In this document: piece after piece, positions 52,675-60,761 of the stretch | Layout of the letters: the number at the start of each line of letters is the position of its first letter | Numbering within the stretch: the first letter of the stretch is position 1 | DNA from: Methanoregulaceae archaeon | GTDB lineage: Bacteria; Armatimonadota; Fimbriimonadia; Fimbriimonadales; Fimbriimonadaceae | Length of the DNA stretch: 64,000 bases | Direction of reading: 5' to 3' | Assembly (NCBI GenBank): GCA_020850325.1 | Contig: JADZEW010000016.1 | Coordinates: 207,593 to 271,592 of the forward strand | Position numbers and translations under genes: made by a program | Notes under the pieces: model-generated | The model's input: the letters and a program-made list of their open reading frames with translations, nothing else | Database searches by the model: none | Told to the model about the DNA's origin: nothing

Positions 52675-54983
52675 TAGGAGACTCGCCTTACCGTGAGGGG
52701 ACGTCCGGTGAGCACGACTCGCACCGGTTCCGTTGCATGAGCCTCGCCGTTCAGGCTTACGTGTTCGAGTCCGCCGTGGATCACGAAGTCGGCGTGGATT
52801 TCGCCATAACCCTCCTCGGGCATATGCGTAACGATGGTCACCGCCTTGCTCGTCCACTTCACGTCGATGTGAAGCGAAGAGCGCTTGCCCTTGCGGTAGC
52901 CGAAGGTCTCACCGTCGTCGGCCCGATAGGTGTAGTCGGCGTGGCCGGGTGCTTCGGGGTCGAGGAAGAGATGAACCTCAACCCGCCGGAGGTTCTTTCG
53001 ATTGTCGGTCGGCATACCAGGCAGCGTGGGCACGATCGCCCCGTTGCGGAAGTACAGTGGCGTTTCGGCGTGGTCTGGGGTCACGCGGGTCGAGGCGTGG
53101 CGTTCCCAATCGCCTCGGCGCGCGTCGTACCAGCTGCCCTTCGGAAACTCAACTTCGCGCGTTCGCTCTTCGTTCACGAGCGGTGCCTGCATGATTGCGT
53201 CGCCGACAAGGAACTGGTCGTCCAGCTTGGCGAATCGAGCTTCGTCGTAGTGGTAGATTAGCGGCCTCAGAATCGGGTCACCCTGGGTCTCCTGATCCAT
53301 GAACAGGTTGTAGAGGTACGGCAGGAACTTGTAGCGAAGCTGGATGTAGCGCCTCAGCGTGCCGAATGTGGCCCCTTCGAACGTCCACGGCTCGCGGCGG
53401 CGACTCTCCTTCACCGAGTGGTTGCGGAAGAACGGAAAGAGGAAACCGGCCTTGAACCAGTCGGTCATCAGCTGATCGGTTGGCTCGCCGCCAAATCCGC
53501 CCATGTCGGGTCCATTGAAGGGCACGCCGCTGAGCGATAGATTCAACGTTGTCGGGATCGACGAGCGCAGATAGAAGTAGTTGGCGACGTTGTCGCCCGT
53601 CCAGATGGCCGAGTAGCGGGCCGTACCCACCGATCCCGAGCGCGAGAGCAGGAACGGACGCTTGGTCGGCCGGGCGCGTCGGAACCCGTCGTAGGTCGCC
53701 ATCTGCATGCCCAGCGCGTACTCGTTGCGGTGCATGAAGTGAGGCTCGCGCCCCTTGTTGAACAGCATGTCGGTAGGATCGACCGGGCCCGTCGAAGGGT
53801 CGTTCATGTCGATCCACGCGGCGTCGAATCCCGACAATCCGAACTGCTTCACATGATCGGACCACCATCGGCGAGGCTTCGGCAACGTGAAGTCAGCAAA
53901 CACGGTCTCGCCGGGCCAGACCATGCCGACGTAGGGACGGCCCTCCGGGCTGAGGCAGAACACATCCTGCTGCAGACCCTCGTCGTAGACCGCGAAGCCC
54001 TCCTCTCGCTTGATCCCCGGGTCAAGAATCGGCACGAGCTTGCGTCGGTTGCGCTTCAACTTCTTGGCGACCGTCTCAACTCCAGTCGGGAACTGCTCAC
54101 GGTCGGTGGTGAACACCCGGAACCCATCCATGTAGCCGATGTCCAGCCACAGGCCATCGCACGGGATGCGATGCTCAGCGAACTTGGCGTCGAGGTCGAG
54201 CAGGTCGGCTTCGCCCGCATATTCCCAGCGGGATTGGTGGTAGCCCAGCGCCCAAGCCGGCGGCAGCGGTGTGGTGCCTACGAGTTGCTGGTATTTGCGG
54301 GTGACCTCAGCGAGCGTCGGTCCTTCGATGATCCAAAGGTCGACTTCGCCCCCCATAGCGCCGATCGTGAGGTGTGGGCTCGTGCGCTGCCACTCGACGA
54401 AGACCCGCTCCTCGTCCATGCCAGGTGTCTCCATGAACGCGGGCCACGCGGTATTCAGCAGGATGCCGACGTACCGATCGCCTTCGCGGACAACTAGATA
54501 AGGGATCGAGAGGTAGGGCGGATCGCTGGGGTGATCCAGCCACTGGGTGAAGTGGAAGTCGCTCCAGACGTCAGTGTTGTAGAACTTCGAGCGCAACCCG
54601 CTGAGTTCCAGGCGGTTGAACGTCTTCTCGCCCATCCCGTAGAAGAGCGCGCCGTCCTCGACGTCGAACTGAAAAAGGTAGGCGTCGGCGCACATGCCAA
54701 AGCCTGCGCCAGCGACGGTCTTCAGCACACCGCCAAGGGTCGCGTCGAATGCGCCCTTGACCTTCGTTCGACGCTTTGCGGAAACCGGTGGCGGGGTTAA
54801 GTGCGCGAGATGACGCTTCGGCCGCAGGCCCTTGCCGTGTATGTGGAGGTTCGTGATGCCCTCGCCGAACTCCGTGACCTCAGCAGTAAGTCTTCGGTTT
54901 CCGACCGCGAGGACTCCGCTGGTGCCGTCGTAAGCGCTGGCAAAGGTGTAGTTGGCGCGGTGCGGGAACTTGTTGAAGAACAT
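52674..54983 (-). CDS. GH31-family alpha-glucosidase
   Basis: A 769-residue glycoside hydrolase family 31 protein. The region PPAWALGYHQSRWEYAGEAD and GLWLDIGYMDGFRVFTTD are typical, and the nucleophile Asp is in DAAWIDMNDPSTGPVDPTD. Acid/base and substrate-loop motifs follow, with LLSRSGSVGTARYSAIWTGD and FFRNHSVKESRRREPWTFEG. No signal peptide is seen, so it is probably cytoplasmic. It would release glucose from alpha-glucans or other alpha-glucosides; exact specificity is not known. It ends at the ribE start. Confidence 0.9.
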   Translation of the reverse strand: MFFNKFPHRANYTFASAYDGTSGVLAVGNRRLTAEVTEFGEGITNLHIHGKGLRPKRHLAHLTPPPVSAKRRTKVKGAFDATLGGVLKTVAGAGFGMCADAYLFQFDVEDGALFYGMGEKTFNRLELSGLRSKFYNTDVWSDFHFTQWLDHPSDPPYLSIPYLVVREGDRYVGILLNTAWPAFMETPGMDEERVFVEWQRTSPHLTIGAMGGEVDLWIIEGPTLAEVTRKYQQLVGTTPLPPAWALGYHQSRWEYAGEADLLDLDAKFAEHRIPCDGLWLDIGYMDGFRVFTTDREQFPTGVETVAKKLKRNRRKLVPILDPGIKREEGFAVYDEGLQQDVFCLSPEGRPYVGMVWPGETVFADFTLPKPRRWWSDHVKQFGLSGFDAAWIDMNDPSTGPVDPTDMLFNKGREPHFMHRNEYALGMQMATYDGFRRARPTKRPFLLSRSGSVGTARYSAIWTGDNVANYFYLRSSIPTTLNLSLSGVPFNGPDMGGFGGEPTDQLMTDWFKAGFLFPFFRNHSVKESRRREPWTFEGATFGTLRRYIQLRYKFLPYLYNLFMDQETQGDPILRPLIYHYDEARFAKLDDQFLVGDAIMQAPLVNEERTREVEFPKGSWYDARRGDWERHASTRVTPDHAETPLYFRNGAIVPTLPGMPTDNRKNLRRVEVHLFLDPEAPGHADYTYRADDGETFGYRKGKRSSLHIDVKWTSKAVTIVTHMPEEGYGEIHADFVIHGGLEHVSLNGEAHATEPVRVVLTGRPLTVRRVS

Positions 54984-55042
54984 GGCAGAACCCGACTATT
55001 GAACCCGATGAAGCTTATTCTCAGTCGGCTTCGTCGGCATAA

Positions 55043-55681
55043 ATGATCATGCGTTGTCGTCCCTGCCTCATTGTCTCGCTTGTCTCACTCGCCGTCGTCG
55101 CGGTGTCCTTCCAGAATCTGCGCGTAACGGTCAACGGCAAACCCGATTCTGCCGCCATTGTGCGCAATGGCAAAGTGTTCGTTTCGGAAGATGCGCTCAA
55201 GGCGGCGGGAGCGTCGGTCGCTCGCTCCGCAAGTGGGGTCAGCATCACCTTCACCCCCGCGGCGGGCCGGAATCAAGTCGAGGCTGCCGAAGGCAAACTT
55301 GGCGATTGGCTCAGCAATGGAACGTGGCGCGTACGGGTCACCAAGGTTGCACCCGCGCCCAATCCCTTTGGAAGGGGGCCTGGCTTCAGGGCCACGGTCG
55401 AGATCCGCAATCTAGGAACGCGCGCGCAATCTCCGTTCGGGACCGGAATGGACAAGTTGCAGATCATCGACAGTAAGGGAAACACGCTCGCGTTTCAGCA
55501 AGCCTCGCTGAAGGACTTCTTCAAGGACATCGCCCCCGCGAATGGATTCACGAACGAGGTGCTGTTCGGCGACCCTACGAATGCACTGGCGGAAGTGGGC
55601 GAGCCCGACAAGCTGCTGATCCTCTTCCGGGCGACGGGCGGTAGGACGCTCGGCAACTTCCGGGTCGATCTGCGCGAGTAG
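55043..55681 (+). CDS. Secreted protein with a copper amine oxidase N-terminal-like domain
   Basis: A 212-residue protein with a signal peptide (CLIVSLVSLAVVAVSFQNLR). The segment VTVNGKPDSAAIVRNGKVFV and ALKAAGASVARSASGVSITF resembles the stalk domain (Cu_amine_oxidN1) found in many secreted proteins. The rest is beta-rich. An ATG at 55049, two codons in, fits the CATAAA six bases before as a leaderless start; 55043 is the longer option. It abuts the convergent glycosylase gene with no gap. Confidence 0.7.
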   Translation: MIMRCRPCLIVSLVSLAVVAVSFQNLRVTVNGKPDSAAIVRNGKVFVSEDALKAAGASVARSASGVSITFTPAAGRNQVEAAEGKLGDWLSNGTWRVRVTKVAPAPNPFGRGPGFRATVEIRNLGTRAQSPFGTGMDKLQIIDSKGNTLAFQQASLKDFFKDIAPANGFTNEVLFGDPTNALAEVGEPDKLLILFRATGGRTLGNFRVDLRE

Positions 55682-56341
55682 TCACTCGAAAAGCGTCGTC
55701 TGGGGTTCGGTTTGCGAGGATGGCTCGGTTGGCGCGGAGGTCTTGGCTAGCAGCCGCTGGGCGGTGTCCCACGCCTTCGCGATGTCCGCCACGAGCAAGC
55801 CGTACCCGCCGTCGTTCGAAGCCGACTGATTGCGCAGGATGTAGGCGGGGTGGAGGGTGGCGATCGCGGTCTTCGCGAACTCCGATGGGAAGTACTTACC
55901 CCGCTCAGCGGTGATCTTGAAGTCCTTCCGGATCAGGTTCTTCGCACTTGGTGCCCCGATGCAGAGGATCACTTTGGGGGCGATGGCGGCGAGTTGTGGC
56001 ACCAGCCATTGCCGACAGGCCGTCACCTCTTCGGGCAAGGGAGCGCGGTTCTGCGGCTTGCCCGTGCTCCAATCCGCGGCCCGGCACTTGACCGTGTTGC
56101 AGATGTACACGTCGTCCCGAGAAAGGCCGTTGTCGGCGAGCGCCTTGTCGAGCAGCTGCCCGGCCCGTCCGACGAACGGCCGCCCGGTGGCGTCTTCGTT
56201 GTCGCCAGGGCCTTCGCCAACTAGCACGAGCGGCGACGACGGATTACCCTCGCCAAACACCACGTTGCGCCGCCGCTCGGCCAGCGGACACGCCCGGCAC
56301 GTCGAGGCGGCTTGGGCAAGCTCGCGCAGTTGCTCGCTCAT
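55682..56341 (-). CDS. Family 4 uracil-DNA glycosylase (4Fe-4S type)
   Basis: A 219-residue glycosylase. The iron-sulfur Cys residues are in STCRACPLAE and in NTVKCRAADW and VTACRQWL. The catalytic loop is GEGPGDNEDATGRPFVGRAG, and the second motif is TLHPAYILRNQ. The family excises uracil from DNA. I chose ATG 56341 because TAAACT ends seven bases upstream and the Cys motif begins at residue 15. The C-terminal ~20 residues (KTSAPTEPSSQTEPQTTLFE) are a disordered tail. It is divergent from tmk. Confidence 0.92.
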   Translation of the reverse strand: MSEQLRELAQAASTCRACPLAERRRNVVFGEGNPSSPLVLVGEGPGDNEDATGRPFVGRAGQLLDKALADNGLSRDDVYICNTVKCRAADWSTGKPQNRAPLPEEVTACRQWLVPQLAAIAPKVILCIGAPSAKNLIRKDFKITAERGKYFPSEFAKTAIATLHPAYILRNQSASNDGGYGLLVADIAKAWDTAQRLLAKTSAPTEPSSQTEPQTTLFE

Positions 56342-56374
56342 ACCCGCCAGTTTACGGTGTGGCCACAATGAGAC

Positions 56375-57058
56375 GTGTTCATCACATTCGAGGGGCCCGA
56401 AGGCGCGGGCAAGAGTACGGTTCTGGCGATGGTCGCCGAGCGACTGCGGGCGCGCGGCCACGCGGTGCTTTCCACCCGAGAACCGGGGGCAGGGGAAGTC
56501 GGCAAGGCGATCCGCGACATTCTGTTGCACGGTGGCGACATCCACCCTCATGCCGAGCTATTCCTGTTCCTCGCGGATCGAGCTCAGCATGTGGAGCGGA
56601 TCATTCGGCCATTTCTTGAGTCGGGCCACGTGAGGTCGAGCGTCCCTCAACCACCCGACCCCTCGGACACGACTGTCCATCGAGGAGAGGGGGAGCATCG
56701 GATCGTGCTATGCGACCGCCACGCCGACTCGACGGTCGTGTATCAAGGCCACGCCCGGGGAATGGACATCGAAGAGCTTCGTCGCCTGAACTGGCTCGCC
56801 ACCGCGGGTCTCGTGCCCGACCGCACGTACCTGCTCGACCTGCCGGTCGAGGTTGGATTGGGGCGCCTCAAAGATCCCGACCGCCTGGATCGTGAGCCGA
56901 TCGAGTTCCACCGCCGAGTGCGGGAAGGATTCCGAGCCGAAGCAGATCGCGAGCCCGAGCGCTGGCGCGTGCTCGATGCAACCCAAACCCCCGAGCAACT
57001 GGTCGAGGAAATCCTAGCCGATCTGGGCACGTACGGTGCTTCGCTGGCGCGCGAGTAG
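56375..57058 (+). CDS. tmk: Thymidylate kinase with a 23-residue in-frame insert
   Basis: A 227-residue Tmk. P-loop GPEGAGKST (7-15), TREPGAGEVG, the LID-like KDPDRLDRE, and CDRHADSTVVYQGHARG with the catalytic DR motif are all present. Between LESGH (ending at residue 85) and RIVLCDRH, canonical Tmk has no spacer, but here residues 86-108 (VRSSVPQPPDPSDTTVHRGE and three more) are inserted. The DNA of this insert forms a hairpin and is related to the repeat at 63657-63683. The start is GTG with CACAAT five bases before. The last 45 bases overlap the convergent xylB. It phosphorylates dTMP. Confidence 0.9.
   Translation: MFITFEGPEGAGKSTVLAMVAERLRARGHAVLSTREPGAGEVGKAIRDILLHGGDIHPHAELFLFLADRAQHVERIIRPFLESGHVRSSVPQPPDPSDTTVHRGEGEHRIVLCDRHADSTVVYQGHARGMDIEELRRLNWLATAGLVPDRTYLLDLPVEVGLGRLKDPDRLDREPIEFHRRVREGFRAEADREPERWRVLDATQTPEQLVEEILADLGTYGASLARE
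56630..56698 (+). repeat. In-frame palindromic repeat insert within tmk
   Basis: A 69-base (23-codon) stretch inserted between the FLESGH and RIVLCDR parts of Tmk. It contains CCTCG and CGAGG arms plus GACA and TGTC arms with a three-base bulge. Read on the other strand it begins CTCCCCCTCTCC, which is the exact 12-base core of the repeat at the window end, and then GAGGGGTCGGGTGGT, similar to the GAGGGGGTTGGGGGGT there. This fits a mobile palindromic element that landed in phase. Confidence 0.65.
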
Positions 57059-58405
57059 CTCGCCGAGGTCGCGTTTCGGCAAGGTTGTTTCGGTTTCGCG
57101 CACGACCTCGGCCGTGGCCTCAATGACGGTTTTCCACCGCCCGGCCCCGACGCCCGCAAGCAGCGCCGCTCCGTAAGCCGGGCCCTCATCGACCGCGAGC
57201 GTAACCACGGGAACACCCGTCATATCGGCGAGCATCTGTCGCCAGAACGCCCCCCGCGCGCCGCCTCCGGTGACTCGCAGCCGATCCGGCTTCACGCCCG
57301 GCGACACCGCGTCCAGCGCGTCAGCGATGCCCATCGTGATCCCCTCGAACACCGCTCGGGCAAGGTGGGGCATGCCGTGGGCGAGGGTTAAGCCGACAAA
57401 TGCCCCGGTCAGATCGGATCGATTCCACGGGCAACGCTCGCCAGCGAGATACGGAAGGAATACGACCCCCTCGGATTCGACCGTGGCCGCCATGGCGGCG
57501 ATTTCGTCGTAGCTCATCCCCGGCGCGAACACGTCGCGAAACCACCGAAGTGCGCCGCCGCAGCTGAGCATCACGCCCATCCGGTGCCATGAGCGGTTGG
57601 CGTGACAAAACGTGTGGGTTGCTCCCGCGGGGTCGTACGCGGCATCATCCTGAGCGGCGAAGACCACGCCGCTCGTTCCGAGGCTGACGCTGATGAGGCC
57701 CGGGACCACCGCCCCGGTTCCCACGGCTCCCGCGGCTTGATCGCCACCGCCGCCAACCACGGGGATGCCCTTCCAGTCGCCGCTGATGACATCAGACTCG
57801 TGACAGGCTGGGAACCACGTAGGATCGAGTTTGAGAGCCTGAAACACCTCGGGCGACCATGATCGCTCGGCCACGTTGAACGCACCCGTACCGCTGGCAT
57901 CGCTGACTTCAGTGGTGTAGGTGCCGGTCAGCCGGTAGCGGATGTAGTCCTTAGGGAGCAACACCTGGCGCACGCGTGCGAACGCCGCGGGTTCCACATC
58001 GCGCAGCCAAAGGAGCTTCGGGAGTTGGAATCCGGTGAGCGGCGGGTTAGCGGTGATCTGCCGAATCCTCTTGGAGCCCACCGTGCGTTCGATGGCCTCG
58101 ACTTGAGCCGCGGTCCGCTGATCGTTCCATAGAAGCGCCGGGCGGATCACCTCGCCTCGTTCGTCGAGAAAGGTGGAGCCGTGCATTTGCCCGGTCAGGC
58201 CGATGGCGTCCGGAGCCTCGCCAATCTCGGCTAGGCATCGCTCCGTGGCCGACCACCAGTCGTGGGGGTCTTGCTCGGACCAGCCCGGCTTCGGAGTGGC
58301 AAACGGCACCTCGGCATGGGCACTGGCGCGCACTGCGCCGCACTCATCGATGAGCAGCGCCTTGACGCCGCTCGTTCCCACGTCGATGCCGAGATACCGT
58401 GCCAT
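57014..58405 (-). CDS. xylB: Xylulokinase (FGGY family)
   Basis: A 463-residue carbohydrate kinase. It begins ARYLGIDVGTSGVKALLID (phosphate-1 motif), has LTGQMHGSTFLDERGEVIRP typical of XylB, VVGGGGDQAAGAVGTGAVVP with the catalytic Asp, and the adenosine motif LRVTGGGARGAFWRQMLADM. It would phosphorylate D-xylulose or a close ketose. It follows the DapA-family gene by six bases, and the last 45 bases overlap the end of tmk. Confidence 0.88.
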   Translation of the reverse strand: MARYLGIDVGTSGVKALLIDECGAVRASAHAEVPFATPKPGWSEQDPHDWWSATERCLAEIGEAPDAIGLTGQMHGSTFLDERGEVIRPALLWNDQRTAAQVEAIERTVGSKRIRQITANPPLTGFQLPKLLWLRDVEPAAFARVRQVLLPKDYIRYRLTGTYTTEVSDASGTGAFNVAERSWSPEVFQALKLDPTWFPACHESDVISGDWKGIPVVGGGGDQAAGAVGTGAVVPGLISVSLGTSGVVFAAQDDAAYDPAGATHTFCHANRSWHRMGVMLSCGGALRWFRDVFAPGMSYDEIAAMAATVESEGVVFLPYLAGERCPWNRSDLTGAFVGLTLAHGMPHLARAVFEGITMGIADALDAVSPGVKPDRLRVTGGGARGAFWRQMLADMTGVPVVTLAVDEGPAYGAALLAGVGAGRWKTVIEATAEVVRETETTLPKRDLGELLARQRSTVRAQIG

Positions 58406-58411
58406 GTGCGC

Positions 58412-59293
58412 TTAGGGCCGATTGGCAAGCTGATGCCGGATGATGGCGAGGGCAGCTTCGCGCTCCTCACCGACGAGTTCCATCCGCGGCGGGCGGACAC
58501 GCTCCGATCCGAGACCGACTTCCTGTTGAACCAGCTTGATGAGCTGGACAAACTTGGGCACGGTATCGAGACGGAGCAGCGGCAGGAACCACTCATACAG
58601 CGCTCGGGTCTGCGGGCTGCCGCCCATCGCCATCTCGTAAAGGGCGACCGATTCCTCGGGCAGAGCATTCACCAGGCCAGCGATCCAGCCCGTCGCTCCG
58701 GCGGCGATCCCTTCAACGATCACATCATCGACGCCCACGAAGATTGTCAGTCGATCGCCGAGCACTTCGCGGATGCCGGTGATGCGGCGCACGTCGGTGC
58801 TCGATTCCTTAACCGCGTGAAGGTTCGGCTCGTCGCAAAGCTCGGCCATTTGAGCTGGGATTACGTCGGTTCCATAGGCGATCGGATTGTTATAGAGCAT
58901 GCAGCTCAACCCGGTCGCCCGAATGATCTCGCGGAAGTGGTAGGAGATTTCCCGCCAATCGCCGCGATAAACGTAGGGCGGCAGGACCATGAGCCCGCGG
59001 CAGCCGAGTTGCTCCGCGTCCTTTGCCAACGCAACTCCTTCGGTCGTGCTGAGCGCCGACACGCCCGGCACGATCGGCACGCGACCCGCCGACGTCTCTA
59101 CGCAGGTTCGAATGACGTCCCGTTTCTCTTCGTGGGTGAGGGTCGCGGCTTCGCCTAGCGAGCCGAGCGGTACGATGCCTTCGCAGCCGCAAGCGATCAT
59201 TTGCTCGATGTGCTCGGCCAAGAACTTGTGGTCGATCGAGAGATCTTCGTTGAAAGGAGTGGTAATCGCGGGGAAGACGCCTTGCCAGTGCAT
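58412..59293 (-). CDS. DapA-family aldolase
   Basis: A 293-residue TIM-barrel protein of the dihydrodipicolinate synthase/N-acetylneuraminate lyase superfamily. The Schiff-base Lys is in LHAVKESSTDVRRITG, the Tyr in MLYNNPIAYGT, and the substrate loop is PLGSLGEAATLTHEEKRDVI, a variant of GxTGE. It cannot be told from sequence whether it is DapA itself or a keto-acid or sugar-acid aldolase; the adjacent xylulokinase suggests a pentose or sugar-acid path. CAGAAT lies seven bases before the ATG. Confidence 0.82.
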   Translation of the reverse strand: MHWQGVFPAITTPFNEDLSIDHKFLAEHIEQMIACGCEGIVPLGSLGEAATLTHEEKRDVIRTCVETSAGRVPIVPGVSALSTTEGVALAKDAEQLGCRGLMVLPPYVYRGDWREISYHFREIIRATGLSCMLYNNPIAYGTDVIPAQMAELCDEPNLHAVKESSTDVRRITGIREVLGDRLTIFVGVDDVIVEGIAAGATGWIAGLVNALPEESVALYEMAMGGSPQTRALYEWFLPLLRLDTVPKFVQLIKLVQQEVGLGSERVRPPRMELVGEEREAALAIIRHQLANRP

Positions 59294-59310
59294 AGGGCCT
59301 ATTCTGGCAC

Positions 59311-59339
59311 TTGCCCCAACTTTATGGGGTCGGTATACG
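59311..59339 (+). promoter_or_regulatory. Strong sigma70-like promoter of the small lipoprotein gene
   Basis: TTGCCC at 59311-59316 and TATACG at 59334-59339 are separated by 17 bases. CCCC (59314-59317) and GGGG (59326-59329) form a small inverted repeat over the -35. The message would have a leader of about 35 bases with AGGAG at 59367-59371. Confidence 0.6.
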
Positions 59340-59380
59340 TTAGGAGAGAAGGAGCGAAAGCTCGACAGGAGAAAATGCCA

Positions 59381-59530
59381 ATGAAGAAGATCGTATCAAT
59401 CGCGTTCGCCGTAGTGGCGATCAGTGCCGTTCTCGCAGGTTGCAACAAGGCGGAAGAGCCCGCCGCGCCTGACGCTGGTACCACCAACTCGACCCCGAGC
59501 GGTACCGACAGCTCGGCCACCCCTCAGTAG
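59381..59530 (+). CDS. Small lipoprotein (49 residues)
   Basis: The protein KKIVSIAFAVVAISAVLAGC has a perfect lipobox (LAGC) and is followed by a ~30-residue Ala/Pro/Thr/Ser-rich tail (NKAEEPAAPDAGTTNSTPSG and more). I chose ATG 59381 over ATG 59375 because AGGAG lies nine bases before the former but only three before the latter. A -35/-10 promoter and a rho-independent terminator flank it, so it is an independent unit that is probably well expressed. Confidence 0.75.
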   Translation: MKKIVSIAFAVVAISAVLAGCNKAEEPAAPDAGTTNSTPSGTDSSATPQ

Positions 59531-59546
59531 TCTCAGGACGACTTTC

Positions 59547-59586
59547 AGGCCTGCCGTTTTCAAGAGAGCGGTGGGCCTTTTTGTTT
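59547..59586 (+). terminator. Rho-independent terminator after the small lipoprotein
   Basis: A 10-bp stem (59547-59556 with 59569-59578) with two G-U pairs is followed by TTTTTGTTT. It lies 16 bases after the stop and ends just before the stop of the convergent small gene at 59590. Confidence 0.85.
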
Positions 59587-59589
59587 GTC

Positions 59590-59838
59590 TCAGGCGGCTC
59601 GCGGACGAAGCGCGACGAGCGTGATGTCCTTGGGGGCGTGGTAAGGCCCAAGGGCCGACGTACATTGAGTCATCAATCGCTCGGGCGTCGTCTGGCCGTC
59701 TTCGACGATCGCGACTTTGGCGTGAAGCTTTCCTCGGTGATACCAAACCGAAGCATTCACCACCGACGGTTGACTTAGCAGGAACTGCTCAGTAACCTTG
59801 GGATCGATCCCGGTGACCACGGCAAGATGCGGGCGCAT
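59590..59838 (-). CDS. Small hypothetical protein (82 residues)
   Basis: A soluble protein of mixed alpha/beta character (RPHLAVVTGIDPKVTEQFLL, then ASVWYHRGKLHAKVAIVEDG). I chose ATG 59838, since it gives a compact ferredoxin-like-looking domain. Longer frames would overlap ispE. No domain is recognised. It is the last gene of the ispE transcript, starting 29 bases after the ispE stop. Confidence 0.55.
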   Translation of the reverse strand: MRPHLAVVTGIDPKVTEQFLLSQPSVVNASVWYHRGKLHAKVAIVEDGQTTPERLMTQCTSALGPYHAPKDITLVALRPRAA

Positions 59839-59867
59839 ACTACCGGTATCGGCGCGATCGCCAAAAT

Positions 59868-60698
59868 CTAGAGGGGCTGAACTACCAGGCTTTCCGCACG
59901 GGTCAACGTCTGACATACCCAAACGGATCTCGCCCCTTCGCTTCGCAAGCACTCGGCGGCTTGCTCGGCTTTGGCTTCATCAGCGAAGCGGCCAACGATT
60001 GCGCTTCCCGAGCCGCACAGCAGAACATCCTTCGCACCGTGGGTGAGAAGACGCTCCTGCCAATCGTCGGAGTCGCAAGGCATCACGCGCTCGAAGTCAT
60101 TGTAGAGTTCATCGCTCTCCGGGAACTCACGCCAAGGATATGGGCGCTCATCGAGCCGAGCGTACGCTTCACCAGTCGCACATCCCACCTCGGGCTTCAG
60201 CACAACAAGCCACTGGCGTTCCGGCAGGTCGGGCAAGGGCGTCAGCCGCTCTCCGTACCCCTCGCCGCGCGCGCGTCCGCCGACCAGAAAGAACGGGACA
60301 TCCGCCCCTACCGCAACCGCGATGTCGTGCAACAACTCGGGAGCCAACCTTCCCAGTGAAAACTGAGGGAGTACCCGGAGTAAGCCCGCGGCATCCGAAC
60401 TCCCGCCGCCTAGCCCAGCTTCGGACGGAATCCGCTTCTTGAGGTGAATCCGCAGGGGCGGCAGTTGAGCGTACTCGCTTGCGAAATCCAGCGCCCGGCG
60501 CACGGTGTTCCGCTCGGGCAACCCCGGCCAATCGCACGTGATCCCCGCTTTCTCTGGTGCGCAATCCTCGACGATCAACTCATCAGAAAGCGAAACTGCC
60601 TGGAAGATCGTGCGCAACGGGTGATAGCCGCGCTCGTCGATGGGGCCGACGGCGAGGAAGGGGTTGATCTTGGCGGGACAGCGAACGCTTAGGATCAT
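59868..60698 (-). CDS. ispE: 4-diphosphocytidyl-2-C-methyl-D-erythritol kinase
   Basis: A 276-residue GHMP kinase of the non-mevalonate isoprenoid pathway. It begins VRCPAKINPFLAVGPIDERG, has the ATP loop KRIPSEAGLGGGSSDAAGLL, GADVPFFLVGGRARGEGYGE and the C-terminal LLCGSGSAIVGRFADEAKAE. I chose ATG 60698, the canonical family start; GTG 60731 adds eleven residues. TAGACT is directly before that GTG. It is divergent from ftsE. Confidence 0.92.
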   Translation of the reverse strand: MILSVRCPAKINPFLAVGPIDERGYHPLRTIFQAVSLSDELIVEDCAPEKAGITCDWPGLPERNTVRRALDFASEYAQLPPLRIHLKKRIPSEAGLGGGSSDAAGLLRVLPQFSLGRLAPELLHDIAVAVGADVPFFLVGGRARGEGYGERLTPLPDLPERQWLVVLKPEVGCATGEAYARLDERPYPWREFPESDELYNDFERVMPCDSDDWQERLLTHGAKDVLLCGSGSAIVGRFADEAKAEQAAECLRSEGARSVWVCQTLTRAESLVVQPL

Positions 60699-60761
60699 CG
60701 GCACTCGGCGGGGTAACCTCCCGGCAAGCACAGTCTAGCCGTTTCGTGCGGAACCAACGGT

